From Cercis canadensis (taxonomy: Eukaryota; Streptophyta; Magnoliopsida; Fabales; Fabaceae), in NCBI GenBank assembly GCA_003255065.1, contig QAOA01000370.1:119-64118 (forward strand): DNA of 64,000 nt, written 5' to 3'. The notes under the pieces were generated by a model that did no database searches, was not told the DNA's origin, and saw nothing but the letters and a program-made list of their open reading frames with translations. The translations under genes and the position numbers were made by a program. How positions within the stretch are numbered: the stretch's first letter is position 1; each line of letters opens with the position of its first letter. This document shows, piece by piece, positions 8,326 to 19,258 of this stretch.

Positions 8326-11300
8326 CTAAATAACTTTCTGCTTTTTCCCATTATTGCTTCGTCTAACTGGTTGTGAGGCACTGGCAACTGGAGCATCATG
8401 AGCATCTTCTAGAGCACTTGATGGGGCTGGTTGAGACGAAGTAGACCTCTTTCTACTTGACTTCCTAACTGCAGCTTGCTTGCTTGGAGCAGACATGGTA
8501 ACATGGGCATTTGTCACCCAATTTGGGTCTTCAAAATTTACTCCCATCCCAATAGGTTGCTTATTCTTCAAAACCTACAAATCAACAACAGAAGTCAAAT
8601 TTGTGGGAAAAATGATCGAATTTCACATGAAAATTAATCTAAGTCAGAATTAGTGACCTTGTTCCCTCCCTTTGGAATTTCTCTGTCAGCCCTAGTCTTG
8701 CCCTTGCAAGTCCTTGCATTGTGGCCTCCTTTGCCACACTTACTGCAGATGACAGTTCTGCATTGTCTTCCCAGTGTGTTACTACTGAGTTGCTCATCAC
8801 TTGACTTCTTTCTCAACTTCTTTGGCCTACCAGGGGCTCTTCTTAAAGTTGGTGGATTAATTGGTCCTTTGTTAGTCCTAGGCCAAAGCTTTTGTCCATT
8901 TACAGGATAGATAATGTTGGTGTAGCATGCAACAGCTGTGTCCCTCCTGTCAAAAAAATTTTAGAATAAAATTTTAGTTTGCAATACAAACAAGTTGAAC
9001 ATATAATCAAACTTGGGGTATACCTGTATGCTTTGTCAACCATGTCATCCACTTCAAGACCACTCCACAAGATGGCAGAAATAGCATGACAACATAGGAT
9101 GCCAGTGAGATCCCATGCCCGACAAGAACAAGTTTTGTGTTCCAGATTTACAACATACTTCTCTGGCATCTTTGTGACTTCATACAACATCCCATTAGGG
9201 TCTCCAGCCCACCTACACATCCATGTGTCACTGTCATCGGTCAACTTTGCTACCACATCCCTAATTTGTGGACAAAGCATGGTGGCTGATCTACTGCAAA
9301 GTTGTCGTTGGTTAATAAATCGTTGCATCAGGTAAAGCCTCAAGTTCTCCACCAATTGTATAATTGGCTTGTCTCTATACTCTAAGATAGCCTTGTTGAA
9401 TGCCTCACACATGTTATTAACCTGAAGATCGCACTTTGGGAAAACCTGGAAATGAGACCTTGCCCACACTTCTGGTTTAAACCGCATCAGATGTTTATAA
9501 CATTCTTCATCCAATTGCTGGAGCATTTCTAATTCAACATGCCATTCTTGTTTAGTTATTGCTCTTGCTGCTCTCCACATTTGGGCCTTCACCTCATCAA
9601 CATCAATGTTTTTAGCAATCTTCAGATAATTTGCATAAATGTGCTTGCAACAGTTCGTGTGTTCCACATTTGACCCTCCAAATTTTTGAATTACACTTTC
9701 CAATCCCTGCCAACAGAAGTCAATGAGAAACTCACAGAAAATCAAACCGTTGTTAACAAAAGGTAAATAAAACGTACTCAACTAACCTTTTGTTGGTCAG
9801 ATATGAATGACCATCTTCTCTCTGCCACACTTCCAATGTCTTCAAGTAACCTCTCCATAAACCATTCCCAGCTGTCCTTATCTTCTGCCTCAACAATGGC
9901 AAATNTCAAACCGTTGTTAACAGAAGGTAAATAAAACGTACTCAACTAACCTTTTGTTGGTCAGATATGAATGACCATCTTCTCTCTGCCACACTTCCAA
10001 TGTCTTCAAGTAACCTCTCCATAAACCATTCCCAGCTGTCCTTATCTTCTGCCTCAACAATGGCAAATGCTATAGGGAACATCTGGTTGTTGCCATCTTT
10101 TCCAACTGCTGACAACAAATGACCAGCATACTCTCCCTTCAAGAAGCATCCATCAAGGCCTATCACAGGCCTACAGTAGTTCACAAAACTGTCCTTGCAA
10201 GCATGAAAACATACATACATCCGCTCGAAGATGGGATTACCCTTTCTTGCCACTCTGCGGACTTTGATCCAAACAGATGACCCTGGGTTGCTTCTCTTTA
10301 ACTCTTCTGCATAATCCCACAGATGTGCATACTGTTGGTCAGCCGCTCCCTCCACCATGTCCTGAGCCAACTTCTTTGCTCTATATGTTTGCCATTTGGA
10401 CAGTTTCAAGCTCCATTTGGCCATAGCATCTTCCATCACTGTCTTGGTCTTGAGATCTGGTTCCTTCCTTACCCTCTCCATCAGTTTCTCAGCCAAGAAC
10501 CTTGTTTTAGCTTGTCTATTCACCAATGATCTCGCACACCTGTGTGAGTTATTGACAGTCTTCACCTGAAAATATCTTTGCCCTTGCACTTTGCTTATCC
10601 TCAAAGACCACTTGCATTTCCCATTGCATTTGACCACTAACCTCTTGCCATCATTTTTTTTTTATCTTCAAATTCCTTCTATTGGCTAGGGCATATTCTT
10701 TGATAGCTTGCTTTGCCAACTTCAATGAGCTAAACCTCAACCCCAGCTCAAAACGAATCTGCTTTGGATCTTCTGGCATTTTAAACTTGGGGTATTTTGG
10801 TCTTCTGACATACCCTTCATCATCAGAAGGTGAAGGAGTATCCAACTCCTCAGAGTCATAAATGTCCTCTGGTGGTATTTCTATACGCACATGTGAGGGC
10901 CCACCTCCTTGATAATGTTGTTCAGTCCCTGTTGGAGCTTCACTATCTCTTGCGGACCCTTCTTGTTGTTCATGTGAGGGCCCACCAACTAGCTGTGATG
11001 CATGGGCCTCCTTTGTCAGTGCATCTGTCCAGTCATAGTCTTTATTGTATTCCTCCGGGTTCAACTCCACATCTGGCAGGTTCTCTTCCCTGTTATCCTG
11101 CTCTTCCTCAGGCATATGTTCAGCATTCTCATCACTCCCTGATACATCCTCCTCAGACATATCTTCCATAGCATCCCTCTCTGCCACATCTTCAGTACCA
11201 TCAGTCCCTCTCACATCTACACTATGGACATCTTCACCAACCATATCTGCACCTTCCATATGTGGATCATCAGCATTCTCCGCCACATGGTCACCCTCTA

Positions 11301-11822
11301 TATCTGCCATACCATAGGATCCTGCAATATTTTCACCTTGGTCTCCTTCTGAATTTGCTCCATTTTCACACCCTGCAACATTTCCATCATTTTCACCTTG
11401 GCCTCCTTCTGCACTTTCAACATTTCCATCATCCCCATGTTCCTGATTCACAACATCATGCATCTACCACTTCGGGCTCATCAACCCCATGCACAACATA
11501 CAAATCAATTATATCAACACCCTTAACAACTTGAAGAAAATCAATAAAATCTTCATCACTGTTAAGGGGTCTTAACCCATTACCTATACACTTATCAGGC
11601 AGCCTAAACCAAAAAAAATAGAGACTGAGAGCTATACCCCAATGAATTGACCATCTTTCGCACATCGAAAACACATATTTCATTAGGGTCATAGTAAACA
11701 CTCTCATCAATTTTCCCACCCACATAATTTCTTAAAGGACCTTCACCCACAAAATACCCACCATGATGTATGGCAAATCTAAAATTCTCTACAACAGTAG
11801 GCCTAATTTGTACAAAAAACAA
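8326..11822 (-). pseudogene. MuDR-type transposase with PB1-like N-terminus (frameshifted, mis-assembled)
   Basis: Parts in transcript order: a PB1-like N-terminus ('FAIHHGGYFVGEGPLRNYVG', about 11787); a long acidic linker (11460-10880); the MuDR DNA-binding region ('LRFSSLKLAKQAIKEYALAN'); a DDE transposase core with 'VIGLDGCFLKGEYAGHLLSA' and 'WSFISDQQK'; a SWIM zinc finger ('CSCRAWDLTGILCCHAISAI'); a CCHC knuckle ('CSKCGKGGHNARTC'); and a basic C-terminus ending at 8326. Introns are supported at 9950-9707, at the PYRY-like junction near 9024-8947, and near 8655-8572. Defects: a frame change near 11650, another at 11456-11463, and one in a 10-T homopolymer at 10655-10665. The last exon part before intron 1 is duplicated across an N (9742-10068). 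The element moves DNA by cut-and-paste transposition when intact. Similar sections elsewhere in plants are often annotated as PB1-like or SWIM-type proteins. Confidence 0.85.
9742..10068. repeat. Direct repeat around a single N inside the transposase gene
   Basis: 9742-9904 and 9906-10068 are nearly identical (both start 'tcaaaccgttgttaac'), separated by the N at 9905. The block spans an intron edge and about 39 codons of the DDE core. Collapsing it gives a clean 81-bp intron between 'SDQQK' and 'GLESVIQKF', so the duplication is most likely an assembly artefact. Confidence 0.85.
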
Positions 11823-12572
11823 ACAACAAACACAAATATAAATTAATTATTTAATTACTCCATCAGTAAAGCACATGCAGACATTATTCATTCAATAATC
11901 AATAAAGTTTTAAAGTTGCAGAACCCTAAGTCACTTTCGCATAAAGAGAAATCACAGGGACCACACCAACTAATTGACAAGAGAAATCTTGCTGGACCAC
12001 ATGACCAGAAGTCCCTATCAACTAACTCAATAACCAAAAAGACAATTACAAACTAAAACTAAAAAAGTGACAATTTTCCTCATTCTCAAAACTTGTACAA
12101 CCTATCGCGGGTCCAACCAGAAAAAACAGTTAAAAACTAAAGATACAATTTCCTTCATTCTAAAATAAAAACCAACCTAAAGATTACCTGCATTGGAAAT
12201 GGGCTGGAATGTTGCGATTGACACCCACTAGTCATCGCACCCTTCGATGATCTCAGTATCGCAAATTTCTACTCTCTTCTACCTTTCACACGTCCAATTT
12301 CCTTTCGCGTGCAAATCCCCTCCACTTAATTCTCTTTCGCACGGTTCGCTTCAATCCCTCTTCCTTTTGCCCTTAATCCCAGGTTTGCACCTTATCTGCA
12401 AGAGTGGGTTCTCACGAACTGTACAATTAGGGTTCATGAATTCCCCCAACTATTGCGGCTACGATTAGGTTTTAATCCTATCACGTGCTAGTCGCGTGAC
12501 TTCGTTTCTAAAGATTAAGGGTTCGCCTGTTTAATTAAGGATTGCTTCACACATGTGGCATCCACGTAGGAT

Positions 12573-12771
12573 TACTTCACATAGCTGGCATATTGATAGT
12601 TGCCTCGTGTATGCCACATCATCATCTCAGTTAAAATTTGGATGGCGTTTGCGTCATGGACCAAATGTGCAACGTCATAGTGAACAGTGGGGACTGTTTT
12701 GTGGTTTTTCAAAATGGGGGACCAAATCGTTCATTCAGGTAAAATAGGGGGACCAAAAGTGCATTTAAGCC
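12573..12771 (-). repeat. Right terminal inverted repeat of the MULE
   Basis: Reverse complement of the left repeat, ending 'gtgcatttaagcc' directly before the 9-bp target duplication. It lies upstream of the transposase gene and probably contains its promoter. Confidence 0.92.
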
Positions 12772-13184
12772 TTCAATTTTCAAAGGATTGGTGTTAGACC
12801 CAGAATGTGGAACCCACCATTGCTAGAGAACTATTTTGGAAATGTAGTTATGGTTGCACTATAACCATGAAAACAGAGGAATTGGTGAAGGGTGGGATTG
12901 GGATGCTGCTTTGGAGGTGAACAAGGTGATTGCTTCACACACTAAATTTGAAATTCCATCTGCTCTACTCACCGGAAAAGAAAGAAGGAACGAACGAGGA
13001 TGTGAAGCTGTGTGAGAAAGCTAGATAGGGATGGAGAGGGAGGAGGGGATGTAGTTTGAAAATGGAAATATAAAATTTTCAACAAACATGTTTCTTAAAA
13101 ATGAAAATTTAAAAATGAAAATATATTTCAAGAAATGAAAATAAAAAATGAAAATATGAAAATGTTTTCTAAAGCAAACAGCCC

Positions 13185-13519
13185 TAATATTTTTCCATCA
13201 TGCTTCTTTTAAGTTGACTGTCAAGATCTAATAATAAAAGTTTAAATAAGTTAGTATAGAGACTTTCTTAAATTTAGATTATACAACTATATATGTATAA
13301 GAATAGTGCCAATAAAGATATATTCATATGATAAATTTAAACTATGCTAATAGAAGTCTTTGGTTTGAATTTTGTTGATAATATTTTATTTTTAGATATA
13401 CATTAATTGTAGTGTATTTTCCTTAAAGTTGAAGCAACCTATTACCCTACTAAATTTTTACAAAATGAATACAAAAAATAACTTGAAAACATCACTGCTT
13501 AATTATTAATGGCCAACCA
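13185..13519. other. AT-rich spacer beside the nested elements
   Basis: This stretch joins the right end of the Harbinger-like element to the next small insertion. It ends in 'attaatggccaacca', a 15-base match to the ASR upstream region at 2653. No gene is seen. Confidence 0.5.
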
Positions 13520-13782
13520 TGGCAAAAACAAAAATAAAAATTAGAGTTAAATATATTTTTTGTACTTGAATTATTTTTTAAATGTCACTTTAGTTCTTGA
13601 TTTATTTTTAATATTACTTTAATTCTTAAATAATCATTTTGTTTGTTAAATCAGTCATTTAAGTGATATTTTTTTGAGCTAAGAAAGATTGATTTGGCAA
13701 ACATTGTGATTATTCAAGGATTAAAGTGACATTTGATAAATTAATAATTCAAAGACAAAAAAAATATTTTATTCAAAAAATG
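13520..13782. mobile_element. Small inverted-repeat insertion (MITE) in the ASR pseudogene promoter
   Basis: A 263-bp AT-rich segment is flanked by an exact 15-bp direct repeat 'attaatggccaacca' (13505-13519 and 13783-13797), which occurs once in the intact ASR promoter. Its two halves are inverted copies: 'aaatgtcactttagttctt' on the left pairs with 'aaggattaaagtgacattt' on the right, with matching 'ttgaattatt' blocks. A 15-bp target duplication is longer than usual for MITEs, so the superfamily is uncertain. Confidence 0.55.
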
Positions 13783-14207
13783 ATTAATGGCCAACCAAGA
13801 AAGTGGGTACTTAACCGGCCAATGACACATGGCGAGGATGAATTTATCAGATTATAAATAGGTAACCAGTCCTTCCCTAGTCTCCCATTCCACCATATAC
13901 ACACTTCTTCTTCTTCTTCTTTGGAAAGAAGCATCACCATCTCTTTGGTCGTGATTAACCAAAGATTAAAGATTAGTTGTCTTATCTTTTGCTTCTGGCT
14001 TTTTACTTATCTATGTATCTGAGTTCACTTCTTCCTGTTTACTATATATGGGCCATAGCCATAGGCGACTGAATAACCTCTGTGTGGATTTGGAGAGTGT
14101 TTCTCTTGGTGTTGCTTCATATGTAAATATTTGTGCTATGTTAAATTAGTAATAATATTTGTAAATTATTAATTTTGAGATGAATTTTATAATATTCATC
14201 CGCAGCT
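13783..14207 (+). pseudogene. Deletion pseudogene of the ASR gene (promoter fused to last codons)
   Basis: 13783-13915 aligns with the ASR promoter and 5' UTR, including 'aatgacacatgg', the TATA 'attataaata' at 13851-13860 and 'ccttccctagtctcccat'. At a (TTC)n tract the sequence jumps to 13923-13958, encoding 'GKKHHHLFGRD' plus stop. The ASR 3' UTR follows ('ataggcgactgaataacc', 'gtaaattattaattttgag'). All of exon 1, the intron and most of exon 2 are missing, so no ASR protein can be made. The promoter may still direct a short transcript. The structure requires a paralogous copy and then a single internal deletion, helped by the TTC repeat. Confidence 0.85.
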
Positions 14208-16113
14208 GGTTTCTTGTCTTAGTTAATTATTATTTCAATTCTATCATTTTGGCGAAGTGCATATCCTAATAGGACATATTATATTAACATTTTATATTTT
14301 GGAAACAATAGTTTTTTTTTTTTTTTTTTTAATTTTTTTTTTTTTTTTTTNTAGTTTTTTTTTTTTTTTTTTACACTTTTGACTACGATTTTATATTTGA
14401 AGACAGAACCTATAAATTCAATTGAAGACGACTTTAGTACTACTCAATTACAAGCTATTTGGTGAAAACAATACTTGTACTCATACAAATATTTTCTATA
14501 GAAAGTTAAAGAATTATTGGATCTAATAGTCAAAACTCTTAGATAAAAATAAAATAGAAATCACATGTGAAAAAGCATAGGCAGACCCACACCCAACTTG
14601 CATTGAAAGAGGCTATATATCATGTTCAAAAAATGCTAGGGAGACAAAAAAATTTCCCTTTAAGATTTGTTTGGGAGTTAAAATTAGGGGGAAATGAGAG
14701 GAAATGACATTTGTTTGAGAGTTTAAGATTAAAAAAAAAAGAAAAGAAACCAAGAGATAATCTCAAACTCCCACATTCATTTTTTGCCTTCACTTTTGTG
14801 TTCCTCTAATTTAGGGGGTTTGGAGAGGAAAGAATAGTAATTTACTATCATACTTCTATTTATTTCTTCAAATTCTTTTTCAAACATTATTTAGATAATA
14901 TTATTAAATCTTATATTAAATATATTTACTTTATAAATAAAGGATAAATTTGTAAAATTATAAATTTTTATTTCTTTTCTTTCCTTTCCTTTCATTTTGC
15001 TCATTTTAATCATCCAAACAAATGAGAGGAAAACCCCTTCATTTCCCTTCTCTTTCTTTCCCTCTCTTTCCTCTCTCCTCATTTCCTTTCCCCTCACTTC
15101 AAACTCCCAAACATAGCCTAAAAGAGATACAAATTTATTAAGAGTGGTTGGATGTCCGGAAGACTAGAACCACATAATTCATTATTCATTCCCATGTAAA
15201 AACTCGAGTCTCTCTATCAAGCTATCTAGAATTTTCCACAATTTTTATTTGGAAAATCTAATTTGAAAAAATCTCTAATTTTTATTTACACATATTTATT
15301 TTTTACTAATAATGTAAGTTAATGATGATCACAGCTAAAACTTTTTTTTTATATATAACAACATTTTTACTAGTAAGCATAAATAAGTATATAAACATAA
15401 AAAACAATGTGTTCAAATAGCATTATATATCCTGTCTACTTATATATTTATATAACATTGTTAAGCATAAAGCATCAAATTATAGATCACTTGATAAGAA
15501 AAAACTTAAATTATGACATATATACTGAACAAACATGTCTTAGATATGTAACATATAAGTTGAGAGGTTTCACATGGAAAAAAATACATTTTACCAAAGG
15601 TGAGGGTTATGCTACCCCCTCTTAGAATGTGTAGTGCTATCCCACCCTTAGTTGGGTGGGTTCCGATAGAACTCACCTAGTGATTTTAGTATTGTTGCAA
15701 AGATCTCGAAAAATTGAGTCATTCAGTATGTGCCAAAACACAATTTCTTATAAAATACAAGAATAACACAATATACGAAAATGTGCTAAGGAATGTTTTC
15801 AAGTAACACGTTTTCTTATATCCTGCCGTTTATAAATTTTACAAAAAATTAATTGTTCTAGTACATACTAGGTGATTAAGTTTTTCAGTATCTTCGCAAT
15901 GATATCAAAATTACACTATAGGTCCTACTTGATGGAGAATAAAAAAACAACAAACTCCTAAAAATTTGCAAATAGTTGAAAAGTTTTTGTATACATTTTT
16001 AAGGTTTCTCAATTTTGATTTATTTTGAATCTCTTTGTAACCGTATATATATACTCACACAATCAGCAATGAAAAGCAAGGTCCAAATATTTTCCTTCTC
16101 TTTATCTTTTACA
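14208..16113. other. Spacer with two possible MITEs and a degraded LTR
   Basis: Poly-T tracts near 14310-14372 contain a single N at 14351. About 14662-15118 has ends 'agatttgtttgggagtta' and (reverse complement) 'ggctatgtttgggagttt', resembling a Tourist-type MITE. About 15660-15945 has inverted arms of about 60 bp around 'gcaaagat'. The sequence just before 16114 resembles the 3' end of a copia LTR, because it abuts a primer-binding-site-like motif. No gene is seen. Confidence 0.4.
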
Positions 16114-18260
16114 TGGTATTAGAGCTAATTGCTCAACAGCACCAATTTTTTTCTCATGGCCACCAATTCAGAATCCACCTCCACCTTCCCTCCTGTGATT
16201 GTCTCCCCTACAGTGTATCACCCAAACACCACTCTTATTTCCTTCACTTCAGCTGATCTTCCTATTAAATTCAATCATTCCAATTACTCTTATTGGCGCA
16301 CCTTAGTTGATGCACTCTTTCATGGGCATGCTCTCATGTCCAACCTTGATGGGACCAAACCGTGTCCTCCCTCCACCATCACTTTAGATGGAATTATTCT
16401 CCCTAATCTTGACTTCACCTTGTGGACTAGGCAAGACAAGTTTCTTCTCCATGCTATCATCGCTTTCCTTGAACCTGATGTCCTCAATCTTCTTAGCAAA
16501 CCATCTACTGCCAAAAAAGTTTGGATCACTTGCAGATCCTATTTGTTAACCAATCTCTCTCTCATTTAATGTCTCTTAAGGACGGCTTTCCACCACCACT
16601 TGCGGGTCTCTTTTTGTCAACACATATTTGCAAAATATGAAAGATATTGCAGATGAAATTGGCCTCATCTCTGCTCCAGTAAATGATCGTGATATAGTTA
16701 TCCATGAATTAAATGGACTAGGCTTTGAATTCAAAGAGATATATGATCCAATCAGAGCTAGAGATACACCCATCACTTTCATAGAACTTAGGGGGCATTT
16801 GGTACAAGGATTTTTTTTTAGTTTTCGAGAAATATTATTCTTGGAAATCTTGTTCCTAGAAATGTTATAATTTATGTTTAGTTGGCCATAAACATTCTTG
16901 AGAATGTTGAATATTTATTCCTAGAAACCTCACATTTTATGTTTGGTTCAAATATTACTTTAATGGAAATCTAGGTTATTTTTTTAAAAATACCCTTATC
17001 TAAATTTGAATGAAAAAAAAAATTATTATATATCATTTTTATTATGAGACCCATATATAACAAATAATATGAAAAAAAAATATATATACATTTTTTACAC
17101 AACAATGACAAAAATAATTAATAACAGATTCACAGCCTCTTTCCCAATGTTGTTACAAAGTTTTTAGCAGATAATTGTACAAATTTCTCCTGTTCCTGCT
17201 TCAACAGCATGTCCTTATAACATTTGCAGATATATATATATATATATACACAATATATCAGAATTTCATGTTTTAAAATATTTAACTTAGTTGCTTTCTT
17301 AACCGAAGTTCATGTTTCATTCTGAATTCCAACATCATTTAGATGAATGACAAATGATAACACAGATCATGCAAATCTTTTTTTTTTTTTTTTCTATGAA
17401 CTTGTGTCCCAATTTATTGACATCTCCTCCCTTGAAAACGATTTAACCACAAAGAATATGTTAAGACCAGCTAATTCAAATATATTACACCTCAAAAATA
17501 TAAATTTGCATCTGCAGTGAGTCATTACTTAATGGTCATTGTAATGTTATATTATGTATACATGCTGCGATGAAAAATAAATAAATTCAATTAAATTTTT
17601 TTTTCTTGGCATATACTTGGATCCAAAAACTTTATGCAGGGTAAAAAGTAAATTTTAATTTTGGTATTATTTACTTTTTTATTTGTTTATTTGTTTATTT
17701 AATTTTGTTTTATTTACTTTTTTTTATTTGTTTGTTTTAATTTTAATATTATTATGATTATTTCATTAATGAAATGTATATATGTTTTTTTATGTCTAAT
17801 AAACTTTCCCATAGCATGGGAATCTAAGAATCCCACCCCTCCCATGGGATTTTTTTTTGTGGGGAACTTGCCCCAAAACTATTCTCAGGAATCTTATTAA
17901 TCTGAGAATGTTTTTTTAAAACTTTATATCAAATATGATAATCTTAGTTTCCCAAACATGATTCTCAAAAAACTAAAAAAATTCTCTGTGCCAAACGCTC
18001 CCTTTGGGATAAACTTGTGAATTTTAAAACCTTCACGAAGAGAACCAAGACATCCAACCCTATCACACCTCTTACTGTCAATGTTACCACCAAGCACCAC
18101 ACTCCTCATTTCAAAAAAAGATTTCCCTCATCTAAACGGCTAAACCGCTACTTCCTCTCACTCCACTAGCTCTCTCTCACCTATTATTTGCCAACTCTGC
18201 TCCAAGCCAAGTCACCTAGCCTCTCAATGCTACAAATTTTTTTCACACCTTAAACTAAAA
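16114..18260 (+). mobile_element. Ty1/copia gag remnant, interrupted
   Basis: 'tggtattagagc' at 16114-16125 is a one-base variant of the initiator-Met tRNA primer-binding site common in plant copia elements. A gag frame starts at the ATG at 16156 ('SNYSYWRTLVDALFHGHAL', 'DFTLWTRQDKFLLHAIIAFL'), breaks near 16569 and resumes in another frame at 16628 ('NMKDIADEIGLISAPVNDRD', 'LNGLGFEFKEIYDPIRARDT'). A Harbinger-like element then interrupts it. From 18003 gag continues ('WDKLVNFKTFTKR') to a CX2CX4HX4C zinc knuckle at about 18190 ('CQLCSKPSHLASQC'). No protease, integrase or RT follows, so the copy is truncated and inactive. Confidence 0.75.
16791..18002. mobile_element. PIF/Harbinger-like non-autonomous element inside the gag remnant
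   Basis: The left end 'gggggcatttggtac' and the reverse complement of the right end 'gggagcgtttggcac' match at 12 of 15 positions. 3-bp flanks TTA (left) and TTT (right) fit a slightly decayed Harbinger target duplication. The gag reading frame continues on either side (from 'FIEL' to 'WDKLV'), which fixes the insertion point independently. At 1212 bp it has no transposase. Internal 'gagaatg' and 'attcctaga' motifs recur near both ends. Confidence 0.7.
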
Positions 18261-18414
18261 AAATCTCTAGAAATCAATTTCACCACTACTCAATCTTTTA
18301 CATTACTAAAACCCATCCAAAACTCCACCCAAAAAAGGTAAGAGTAGCGCTATCGCCCAATAGCATAGCCCTCATCTTTACCAAATTGATGAGATAGATT
18401 AGAACACTACCAAG

Positions 18415-19258
18415 CTATGTTGCACGGGAACGGATACACGTTTTGTCTCCGGTACGGGTACGAAACGCTGGAACGGCGATTTTTAAAAAATAATGACACA
18501 GAGACGCCACGTCATATATATATATATATATTAAATAAAATAAAAAAATTTTAAAATTATCTAAACATTAAAAATATTAACCATAAATACATTAGTCCAT
18601 AAATTCAATTTTTATTCAGCCCATTTAAATTAGTCTTATTACTCTAATGTCTAATTTAACTAATAAAAATAATATAAATATAAAAAACCAACTAATTTAA
18701 CTAATGAAAATAATATAAATATAAAAAACCAAAGAGAAGAGAGAGAAGAAGTGTCTTTCTCTTTGAAAGTGTCTCCGTCCTAAATTCACCTTTTCTAACA
18801 TTTCTAGTATCTTTTGGGATGTACACGTCCGTCCTAGTATCCTACCATACCTCAAACTTTTTTCTGGCTCGGCCCTCTGTAGACTTGCGTAGTACCCACC
18901 CAGCTTGATCGATCTATTTAGAGAGAGAATGATCTACGATTCTGGCTCACCCTAAACCCAGGACCAGTAGACAGAAAATGTGGGAACCAGAGTTTCATCC
19001 CTTTGTGGGTCCAAACTTGCCGCCGGAAAAAATTGAGTACCCAGTGATCAACAGAGCCTGCTAGTAGGCATTTGTCCACTGTAATTAAAATTTTCTCCAT
19101 CCGTTTAGATCTTCCCCATCAGTGTTCAAAACACCCAAAAAAGAAAAAAAAAAAAAAAAATACTAGTATGCATTTCTTGCAGGGGGAACGCGTCTCACGT
19201 TTCCAATACGTACCCGAAACGGATACGCTCCCAATTTTGACGTTTCGGTGATTCATAG
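18415..19258. mobile_element. Probable hAT-like non-autonomous element
   Basis: The left end 'ctatgttgcacgggaacgg' and the reverse complement of the right end ('ctatgaatcaccgaaacg') resemble one another, and both subterminal regions contain tandem-like 'ggtacgggtacgaaacg'-type sequence. The 8-bp flanks 'ctaccaag' and 'gtagcaag' agree at 6 of 8 positions. The pattern fits an old hAT insertion of 844 bp with no coding sequence recognised. Confidence 0.45.

Larger units (their letters stand above)
6778..12771. mobile_element. Complete Mutator-like element (MULE), 5994 bp
   Basis: Long terminal inverted repeats (6778-6973 and 12573-12771) open with 'ggcttaaatgcacttttggt'. They are bordered by a perfect 9-bp target duplication 'ttcaatttt' at 6769-6777 and 12772-12780, the Mutator superfamily signature. 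Inside are a transposase gene on the minus strand (8326-11822) and a GRF-zinc-finger gene on the plus strand (7218-7631). They are transcribed towards each other, each starting near one inverted repeat, as mudrA and mudrB are in maize MuDR. Coding frames are damaged (see the gene entries), although one homopolymer shift and one duplicated block may be sequencing or assembly error. Confidence 0.92.
6261..13184. mobile_element. PIF/Harbinger-like element hosting a nested MULE
   Basis: The left end 'ggatctgtttggttt' and the reverse complement of the right end ('gggctgtttgcttt') are similar, and the subterminal regions continue as an inverted repeat of 'ttttcattttt' blocks over about 100 bp. A 3-bp TAA target duplication is present at 6258-6260 and 13185-13187, as expected for PIF/Harbinger elements. 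Without the nested MULE and its target duplication the element is about 0.9 kb with no transposase, so it was a non-autonomous copy. Order of events: this element inserted first, then the MULE landed inside it. Confidence 0.65.

Noticed and set aside
11045..11534. Plus-strand frames within the MULE
   Set aside because: They are reverse complements of the Glu/Asp-rich transposase linker and show only Ser/Thr/His low complexity.
16129..16155. Earlier start for the gag remnant
   Set aside because: The codon at 16129 is TTG. The ATG at 16156 lies at the usual distance from the primer-binding site and begins with the family-like N-terminus.
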